This document shows, one piece after another, positions 17,218 to 22,588 of a DNA stretch of 22,588 nt (position 1 is the stretch's first letter; each line of letters begins with the position of its first letter). The notes below the pieces were generated by a model. That model saw only the letters and a list, made by a program, of their open reading frames with translations. It did not search any database and was not told the DNA's origin. A program made the translations under genes and the position numbers. Origin of the DNA: a bacterium UBA4637 (GTDB taxonomy: Bacteria > Bacteroidota > Bacteroidia > Bacteroidales > Bacteroidaceae); contig DHMR01000044.1 in NCBI GenBank assembly GCA_002405875.1, positions 5,282 to 27,869 of the forward strand. The letters run 5' to 3'.

Positions 17218-18564
17218 ATGAACAAGGAATATTTAATATATAAGCTAAGCGATGAGGTCAAGAACTCATGCAAGATAGATAAGGAGGCATTCAAGAAATT
17301 CAATGTGAAGCGTGGACTTCGTAACGAGGATGGCTCGGGTGTGTTGGTCGGACTCACCAATATCGGTAACGTTGTGGGTTACGAGCGTGATGCCGATGGC
17401 AAGTTGGTCCCTACCGAGGGTAAACTCTATTACCGTGGCTATGAGTTGGACGACCTTGTATCTCCACTCTTGAAGGAGAAGCGATTTGGTTTTGAGGAAG
17501 TCGCATTCTTGTTGCTCTCGGGTCAGTTGCCTGACAAGGAAGAGTTGGATGCCTTCAAGGAACTCTTGAATGACAACATGCCGCTCGACCATCGTACCAT
17601 CACCCACATCATCGAGCTGGAAGGCTCTAACATCATGAACATCTTGGCACGATGCGTCTTGGAGATGTATACCTTCGATCCAAATCCTGATGATATCAGC
17701 CGTGACAACCTGATGCGCCAGAGCATAGAACTCATTGCCAAGTTCCCTACGATTATTGCTTACGCATACAACATCTATCGCCACTCCGTGCAGGGACGTA
17801 GCTTGCATATCCGCCATCCACGTGAGAACCTCGGAATCGCCGAGAATTTTCTCTACATGCTAAAGCATGAGAACTATACCGAGTTGGATGCGCGTATGCT
17901 CGACTTGCTCTTGATTATCCAGGCAGAGCATGGTGGTGGTAACAACTCTACATTTACCGTGCGTGTTACTTCCTCTACCCGTACCGATACCTACAGTTCT
18001 ATTGCGGCCGGTATCGGAAGTTTGAAAGGTCCTCTCCATGGTGGTGCCAACATCAAGGTCATCAATATGTTCCATCATTTGAAGGAAGCCATCAAGGATT
18101 GGAAGAATATCAATGAATTGGACCTTTACCTCAAGCGCATGCTCAACAAGGAGGCTTACGACAAGACCGGGCTCATCTATGGCATCGGCCATGCTGTCTA
18201 TACCTTGAGCGACCCACGAGCCGTGGAACTTAAGCGTCTCGCTGGCGAACTTGCCAAGGAGAAGGGTAGGGAAGACGAGTACGAGTTTCTAAAGCTTATT
18301 GAGCAGGAAGGCATCAAGTGCCTGCAGGAACATCGTGGCGGAAGCAAACCTGCCTGTGCCAACCTCGACTTCTACAGTGGTTTCATCTATGAAATGATCG
18401 GACTGCCACAGGAAATCTATACGCCTATCTTTGCCATGGCGCGTATTGTCGGTTGGACCGCCCATCGCATCGAGGAACTCAACTTCGAAGGCCGCCGTAT
18501 TATCCGTCCTGCTTACAAGAACATCTTGGGCGAGTTGGACTATACTCCGTTGGATGAACGATAG
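17218..18564 (+). CDS. gltA: Citrate synthase
   Basis: Condenses oxaloacetate and acetyl-CoA to citrate, feeding the aconitase encoded just upstream. The 448 residues carry the catalytic triad: His274 in GPLHGGANIK, His325 in GIGHAVYTLSDPRA and Asp384 in ANLDFYSGFIYEMIGLP, plus QAEHGGGNNSTFTVRV (about 235-250). The frame is open to an ATG at 17176, but those 14 extra codons are the AT-rich dyad, whereas 17218 gives MNKEYLIYKLSDEV; 17218 is chosen. With aconitase it forms the first steps toward 2-oxoglutarate. A terminator follows. A 2-methylcitrate synthase role is not excluded by motifs, but the pairing with aconitase favours citrate synthase. Confidence 0.95.
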   Translation: MNKEYLIYKLSDEVKNSCKIDKEAFKKFNVKRGLRNEDGSGVLVGLTNIGNVVGYERDADGKLVPTEGKLYYRGYELDDLVSPLLKEKRFGFEEVAFLLLSGQLPDKEELDAFKELLNDNMPLDHRTITHIIELEGSNIMNILARCVLEMYTFDPNPDDISRDNLMRQSIELIAKFPTIIAYAYNIYRHSVQGRSLHIRHPRENLGIAENFLYMLKHENYTELDARMLDLLLIIQAEHGGGNNSTFTVRVTSSTRTDTYSSIAAGIGSLKGPLHGGANIKVINMFHHLKEAIKDWKNINELDLYLKRMLNKEAYDKTGLIYGIGHAVYTLSDPRAVELKRLAGELAKEKGREDEYEFLKLIEQEGIKCLQEHRGGSKPACANLDFYSGFIYEMIGLPQEIYTPIFAMARIVGWTAHRIEELNFEGRRIIRPAYKNILGELDYTPLDER

Positions 18565-18616
18565 TTGTTATTCAGTGAAATCGTATGGAAGGGAAAATGT
18601 TCTTCCAAAAGATATA

Positions 18617-18656
18617 AAAGAGCGGCTTTTCCGATAAAAAGGAAAGGGCGCTCTTT
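18617..18656 (+). terminator. Intrinsic terminator of the acn-gltA unit
   Basis: AAAGAGCG (18617-18624) pairs with CGCTCTTT (18649-18656), with an inner CTTTTCC/GGAAAGG-type extension, followed by CTTTTT. It is about 50 bp past the citrate synthase stop. Confidence 0.8.
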
Positions 18657-18673
18657 CTTTTTGCAGTCATTTC

Positions 18674-18704
18674 TTGCATATTTCTTGGCTTTTTATTACC
18701 TTTG
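18674..18704 (+). promoter_or_regulatory. Promoter of the PurF-like gene
   Basis: TTGC (18674-18677) is followed, 20 bp after its TTG, by TACCTTTG (18697-18704). Start near 18711 gives a leader of about 33 nt. Confidence 0.7.
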
Positions 18705-18743
18705 CAACGGAATAATAACAATAACTAAGATTTTTACACTCTT

Positions 18744-20180
18744 ATGGGAGGCATTTTCGGAACGATTTCCAAGAAAAGTTGTGTCGCAGACCTTTTCTAC
18801 GGCACGGATTACAACTCACATCTCGGCACTCGCCGAGGCGGTTTGGCAACCTACAGTCAGGATAAAGGCTTCGTGCGCTCTATCCACAACCTCGAAAGTT
18901 CTTATTTCCGAACGAAGTTTGAACCTACGTTAGATAAGTTTGAGGGGGCAACTTCAGGCATCGGAGTCATCAGTGACACGGATGCGCAACCACTCATCAT
19001 GAACTCGCATCTCGGTCGATTCGCCATCTGTACGGTCGCCAAGATTGTCAACATCGATGAACTCACCCAGCATTTGCTAGAAAAAAACATGCATTTCGCC
19101 GAGATGTCTTCGGGCAGTACCAATCCTACCGAGTTGGTGGCGTTGCTCATCATCCAATGCAAGAGTTTCAAGGAGGGAATCGAGAATGTCTATCGGCATA
19201 TCAAAGGGTCTTGTACGATGATGATTCTGACCGAGGATGGTGTCATCTGTGCCCGTGATAGTTGGGGACGTACACCGTTGGTCATCGGTAAGAAGGAGGG
19301 TGCCCATGCGGCTTCTAGCGAGACGACATCTTTCCCTAACCTCGATTTCGAGACGGAATATGAGCTAGGTCCGGGCGAGATCGTCAAGATGACCGCCGAT
19401 GGTATCGAGCAACTTCGCCCTGCCAACAAGAAAATGCAGGTTTGCTCCTTCCTTTGGGTTTATTATGGCTTCCCGACTTCCACCTACGAGGGCAGAAATG
19501 TTGAAGAAGTGCGTTTCAAAAATGGATGCAACCTCGCCAAGACCGACGATGTGGAGGTGGATTGCTGTAGTGGCATACCTGACTCCGGTACAGGTATGGC
19601 GATGGGCTATGCGGCAGGCAAGCAGGTGCCTTACCAGCGCTGCATTGCCAAGTATACCCCTACCTGGCCTCGTTCCTTTATGCCAAGCAACCAAAGCATG
19701 CGCAATCTTGTGGCGAAGATGAAGTTGATTCCTAACAAGGCGATGCTCAAGGGCAAGCGTGTGTTGTTTTGCGACGATAGTATCGTGCGTGGCACCCAGT
19801 TGCGTGACAATGTGAAGGTGCTCTTCGATCAGGCTGGATTGAAGGAGTGTCACATGCGTATTGCTTGTCCACCGCTGGTCTATGCCTGTCCTTTTATCAA
19901 TTTTACCTCGTCCAAGAGTGCCATGGAGTTGATCACCCGCCGTGTCATCGAGAAGTTCGAAGGCGATGCTAACAAGAATTTAGAGAAATATGCCACCACG
20001 GGGTCTCCCGAATACCAGAAGATGGTGGATGAGATAGCACGCCAACTCGGTTTGACTTCCTTGAAGTTTAATACCATCGAGCAGTTGGTCGAGGCTATCG
20101 GCTTGCCGAAGTGTCAAATCTGTACGCATTGTTTCGATGGAAGCAGTGATTACACCTTGCACGAGTGTGCGGATGAATAA
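18744..20180 (+). CDS. Amidophosphoribosyltransferase (PurF) homologue lacking the glutaminase nucleophile
   Basis: A 478-residue protein aligned end to end with PurF, which makes phosphoribosylamine from PRPP and glutamine. The N-terminal Ntn-glutaminase fold is recognisable (MGGIFG, LGTRRGG at about 27-33, SSET at 191-194), but the nucleophile Cys that should follow Met is Gly2. The HNGNL oxyanion segment is replaced by TVAKI (about 97-101), so glutamine hydrolysis looks impossible. The phosphoribosyltransferase half keeps the PRPP motif CDDSIVRGTQ (343-352). Cysteines at 234, 382, 460 and 463 align with the four Fe-S ligands of Bacillus-type PurF. An in-frame stop (TAA at 18726-18728) upstream of the ATG rules out a missed propeptide with a Cys. 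It could use free ammonia, work with another amidotransferase, or have a new role; databases usually label such proteins purF. Confidence 0.85.
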   Translation: MGGIFGTISKKSCVADLFYGTDYNSHLGTRRGGLATYSQDKGFVRSIHNLESSYFRTKFEPTLDKFEGATSGIGVISDTDAQPLIMNSHLGRFAICTVAKIVNIDELTQHLLEKNMHFAEMSSGSTNPTELVALLIIQCKSFKEGIENVYRHIKGSCTMMILTEDGVICARDSWGRTPLVIGKKEGAHAASSETTSFPNLDFETEYELGPGEIVKMTADGIEQLRPANKKMQVCSFLWVYYGFPTSTYEGRNVEEVRFKNGCNLAKTDDVEVDCCSGIPDSGTGMAMGYAAGKQVPYQRCIAKYTPTWPRSFMPSNQSMRNLVAKMKLIPNKAMLKGKRVLFCDDSIVRGTQLRDNVKVLFDQAGLKECHMRIACPPLVYACPFINFTSSKSAMELITRRVIEKFEGDANKNLEKYATTGSPEYQKMVDEIARQLGLTSLKFNTIEQLVEAIGLPKCQICTHCFDGSSDYTLHECADE

Positions 20181-20221
20181 TACATAGAGCTTCCAAAATC
20201 CCGATAAAAAAAGAAAAAAGA

Positions 20222-20255
20222 AAGGGGGGTGTCGTAAATCTATGACACCCCCCTT
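20222..20255. terminator. Bidirectional terminator (PurF-like / SulP)
   Basis: A perfect 12-bp stem AAGGGGGGTGTC / GACACCCCCCTT with a 10-nt loop, flanked by A-rich sequence upstream and TTTTTT downstream, so it works in both directions between the convergent genes. Confidence 0.92.
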
Positions 20256-20276
20256 CATTTTTTATAATTGAGTTTT

Positions 20277-21971
20277 TTACTTTTCGCCTTTCTTTTTGAT
20301 GATTTCCTCGGCACGCTTAAGAGCCTTGCTGATGTGGTCGGTGATGTTCTCCTTGCCTAGCAAGTCGTAGAAACCGGCGTGTTCCAACTGGGCGTTGACC
20401 TTCTCGCATACGCCGGAAAGTACAATCTGGATGTCTTCCTTCTTGCTCATCTCACAGAGATTGGTGAGGTTGTGGATTCCCGTCGAGTCAACGAACGGAA
20501 CCTTGCGCATGCGGATCACACGTACCAATGGACGGTCGCCGAAGGCAGCCATCACTTCCTCGAATTTGTTGCCGGCTCCGAAGAAGAACGGACCATTGAT
20601 CTCGTATACCTCCACACCCTTAGGGATGGTGTAGTGCTCCAGGTTGGTGGAGAGGAAGTCGAACTCCTTGTTGAGGTCGATTTCGTCGTCGGTAATCGCC
20701 TTGACATCGGTGGTTTCTGCCATACGTTTCATGAAGAGCAAGCAGGCGATGATCAAACCTACCTCGATAGCCACAGTGAGGTCGAAGATGATGGTGAGGA
20801 AGAAGGTAATCAAGAGGACGGTTACATCGCTCTTCGGGTTCTTCATCAATGCCAGAAATGAGCGCCAACCGCACATACCGTAAGATACGACCACCAAGAC
20901 ACCAGCTAGACAAGCCATTGGGATGTACTTCGCCAAAGGCATGAGGAAGAGGAAGATAAGCAACAAGACCACCGCATGGATGATGCCAGCGACAGGAGTC
21001 TTACCTCCGTTGTTGATGTTGGTCATCGTACGGGCGATGGCACCTGTGGCAGGGATTCCGCCGAAGAGGGGGGAGGCAATGTTGGCCAAACCTTGAGCCA
21101 CCAACTCGGTGTTGCTGTCGTGATGGTCGGCGATGACACCGTCGGCTACGGTTGCTGAGAGCAAACTTTCTATGGCACCGAGAATGGCGATGGTGATGGC
21201 TGGGGAAACGAGACTCTTGATGGTGTCCCAGTTCATCTCAGGAACTTGTGCTGAAGGCAGCTCGTTGCTGATGGAGAAACGGTCTCCGATGGTCTCGATG
21301 CTTGTCACTCCGGCATATTGTTTAAGAATCAATGCCACAATGGTCATCAGGATGATGGCGATGAGCGAACCCGGAATCTTCTTGCTAAATCGAGGTGTGA
21401 TGGCGATGACCACGACACTCACGATGCCGATGAGGGCGCACCAAGGGTCTATGGTGTTGAAATTTTGGAAATAGACACCCCATTTCTCGATGAAGTCGGA
21501 AGGGTTGCTGGTGAGTGTCAGTCCGAAGAGATCCTTGATCTGGGTAGTGAAAATCGTTACGGCAATACCGCTGGTGAATCCCACGACTATCGGGTAGGGG
21601 ATGTACTTGATGATGGTGCCTAGACGGAGTAATCCGAAGAGTACCAGGAAGAGACCTGCCATCAGGGTGGCAATGGTCAATCCCTCCATGCCATATTTCT
21701 GGATGATGCCATAGATGATGACGATGAAGGCTCCCGTAGGACCGCCAATCTGTACCTTGCTACCGCCGAAGACGGAGATGATGAGACCTGCTACGATGGC
21801 AGTGATGATACCCTTTTCGGGAGTCACGCCAGAAGCGATACCAAATGCGATGGCCAGAGGCAGGGCTACGATACCGACGATGATACCTGCCATGAGGTCA
21901 GACATGAATGTCTTCTTGTTGTATGTCTTCAAACAAGAAAACAAGCTTGACTTGATTGCGAATGCTTTCAT
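20277..21971 (-). CDS. SulP family inorganic anion transporter with STAS domain
   Basis: A 564-residue inner-membrane transporter of the SulP/SLC26 family, moving sulfate, bicarbonate or a similar anion, probably with Na+ or H+. The membrane part (about 25-420) starts with the SulP signature DLMAGIIVGIVALPLAIAFGIASG and contains GGPTGAFIVI. A cytoplasmic STAS domain fills the C-terminus (about 450-564) with the nucleotide-site-like motif VPFVDSTGIHNL (about 491-502; Asp495-Ser-Thr-Gly). Length is normal. No carbonic anhydrase or sulfate-assimilation gene is adjacent, so the substrate is open. It is monocistronic, with its own promoter and a shared terminator. Confidence 0.93.
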   Translation of the reverse strand: MKAFAIKSSLFSCLKTYNKKTFMSDLMAGIIVGIVALPLAIAFGIASGVTPEKGIITAIVAGLIISVFGGSKVQIGGPTGAFIVIIYGIIQKYGMEGLTIATLMAGLFLVLFGLLRLGTIIKYIPYPIVVGFTSGIAVTIFTTQIKDLFGLTLTSNPSDFIEKWGVYFQNFNTIDPWCALIGIVSVVVIAITPRFSKKIPGSLIAIILMTIVALILKQYAGVTSIETIGDRFSISNELPSAQVPEMNWDTIKSLVSPAITIAILGAIESLLSATVADGVIADHHDSNTELVAQGLANIASPLFGGIPATGAIARTMTNINNGGKTPVAGIIHAVVLLLIFLFLMPLAKYIPMACLAGVLVVVSYGMCGWRSFLALMKNPKSDVTVLLITFFLTIIFDLTVAIEVGLIIACLLFMKRMAETTDVKAITDDEIDLNKEFDFLSTNLEHYTIPKGVEVYEINGPFFFGAGNKFEEVMAAFGDRPLVRVIRMRKVPFVDSTGIHNLTNLCEMSKKEDIQIVLSGVCEKVNAQLEHAGFYDLLGKENITDHISKALKRAEEIIKKKGEK

Positions 21972-21985
21972 TACCTTATTATATA

Positions 21986-22026
21986 GATGATTCTTTTATA
22001 AAATTACATGGATGATCTTTTATAAA
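21986..22026. repeat. Short direct repeat in the SulP leader
   Basis: GATGATTCTTTTATAAA (21986-22002) is repeated 25 bp later as GATGATCTTTTATAAA (22011-22026), one base shorter. Both lie inside the predicted 5' leader of the SulP mRNA. It could be a binding site or a simple duplication. Confidence 0.5.
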
Positions 22027-22059
22027 GACGATTTTTATTTGTTATCCAAAAACTGTCTG

Positions 22060-22090
22060 CAAAGGTACGACTTTTATTTTATATAACAAA
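22060..22090 (-). promoter_or_regulatory. Promoter of the SulP transporter
   Basis: On the minus strand TTTG (22087-22090), exactly 19 bp, then TACCTTTG (22060-22067): a full consensus match. The start near 22053 gives a leader of about 80 nt containing the direct repeat. Confidence 0.78.
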
Positions 22091-22148
22091 ATGTTTTTTA
22101 ATATTTCTTAATTGAAAGGCGTTTGGGTGCATTCTTTGCCCGTTCTTT

Positions 22149-22179
22149 TTCGTAGGGTCGATTTTTTGCCGTATCTTTG
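22149..22179 (+). promoter_or_regulatory. Putative promoter of radA
   Basis: TATCTTTG (22172-22179) matches TAnnTTTG, with TTCG (22149-22152) at the 19-bp position where TTTG is expected. The start near 22186 gives a leader of about 32 nt. A second TAACTTTG at 22205-22212 is so close to the ATG that it would make a leaderless mRNA. Confidence 0.55.
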
Positions 22180-22183
22180 CCAA

Positions 22184-22201
22184 GGGGATTACAAACTCCC
22201 C
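22184..22201 (+). other. Small GC-rich hairpin at the predicted radA mRNA 5' end
   Basis: GGGGA pairs with TCCCC across an 8-nt loop, in an otherwise AT-rich leader and just at the predicted transcript start. It may protect the mRNA 5' end; function is inferred only. Confidence 0.4.
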
Positions 22202-22217
22202 GTATAACTTTGAAACT

Positions 22218-22588
22218 ATGGCAAAAGATAAGATAGCTTACGTATGTAGCAATTGCGGACAGGAGTCGGCCAAGTGGATTGGCAAATGTCCGAGTTGTGG
22301 GCAGTGGAACACTTTTAAGGAGATTCGCATAGCTGGAGACACGGGTACTCAGGCGGCTCGGAATGCGGGTTTGACTATGCGCCATGGGGGCGCTGCCACC
22401 ATGTTTGGTGGTGTGCGTTCTTCGGATGGTGCCGCCAAACCGATGAGGCTCCGTGACATTTCTGCGCACGACGAGCCTCGCATCGACATGCACGATGCGG
22501 AGCTTAACCGTGTGCTGGGTGGTGGCATGGTGCAGGGGAGTATCACCTTGCTGGGTGGCGAACCGGGCATCGGCAAGAGTACCTTGAC
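22218..22588 (+). CDS. radA: DNA repair protein RadA, N-terminal part (cut by window end)
   Basis: The first 123 codons of RadA, a RecA-like helicase that helps process recombination intermediates. Seen directly: the N-terminal zinc finger CSNC-(13 residues)-CPSC in YVCSNCGQESAKWIGKCPSC, the typical linker ending PRIDMHDAELNRVLGGGMVQG, and the Walker A motif GGEPGIGKST at the window edge. The KNRFG motif and Lon-like domain lie beyond the window. The start follows the usual MAKxKxxYVCSNCG pattern. It is divergent from the SulP gene and has its own promoter. Confidence 0.95.
   Translation, partial: MAKDKIAYVCSNCGQESAKWIGKCPSCGQWNTFKEIRIAGDTGTQAARNAGLTMRHGGAATMFGGVRSSDGAAKPMRLRDISAHDEPRIDMHDAELNRVLGGGMVQGSITLLGGEPGIGKSTL

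Noticed and set aside
22098..22493. A 131-codon minus-strand open frame opposite the start of radA
   Set aside because: Antisense to the zinc finger and linker of RadA, which are unmistakable.

Overview
The window looks like a stretch of chromosome from a gut or oral Bacteroidota bacterium, most likely Prevotella or Segatella. The evidence is Bacteroidota-type promoters (a TTTG or TTG element, about 19-20 bp, then TAnnTTTG) with no strong Shine-Dalgarno sequences, two large TonB-dependent receptors of the Oar-like type with an N-terminal carboxypeptidase-regulatory domain, a DUF4494 protein, and a mitochondrial-type aconitase next to citrate synthase. The genus call is an inference from protein style and is not proven here. 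There are twelve protein genes, the last cut off by the window end. I saw no tRNA, rRNA, CRISPR array, transposase or phage gene.

Layout. Positions 38-3407 (minus) hold a tandem pair of paralogous AMP-forming acyl-CoA/acyl-ACP synthetases. They are read from one promoter that sits inside two matched 25-bp inverted repeats, which look like repressor operators. Positions 3549-6004 (minus) hold a PLP aminotransferase whose stop codon overlaps the start of a LolC/LolE-type permease. Positions 6218-7479 (plus) hold a DUF4494 protein and a YggS-type PLP-binding protein, followed by 21-bp degenerate tandem repeats and a bidirectional terminator. Positions 7664-14442 (minus) hold two Oar-like TonB-dependent receptors; their first 76 bp or so are almost identical at DNA level although the rest has diverged. 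Positions 14882-18564 (plus) hold aconitase and citrate synthase, separated only by an elaborate AT-rich dyad that touches the citrate synthase start codon; isocitrate dehydrogenase, which I recall lying between them in Bacteroides, is absent. Positions 18744-20180 (plus) hold a PurF-type protein whose glutaminase nucleophile and oxyanion residues are missing while its PRPP site and four candidate Fe-S cysteines remain. Positions 20277-21971 (minus) hold a SulP anion transporter. Positions 22218-22588 (plus) hold the N-terminal part of RadA.

How the genes relate. Most of the window is core metabolism and envelope function: fatty-acid activation, lipoprotein or envelope export, amino-acid transamination, PLP homeostasis, outer-membrane uptake, the oxidative arm toward 2-oxoglutarate, an atypical purine or PRPP-linked enzyme, anion transport and DNA repair. 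Transcription units are short and separated by clear hairpin terminators. The most interesting points are the double operator at the acyl-CoA synthetase promoter, the glutaminase-dead PurF homologue, the structured acn-gltA junction, the conserved receptor 5' ends, and the A10-lysine change shared by both acyl-CoA synthetases.
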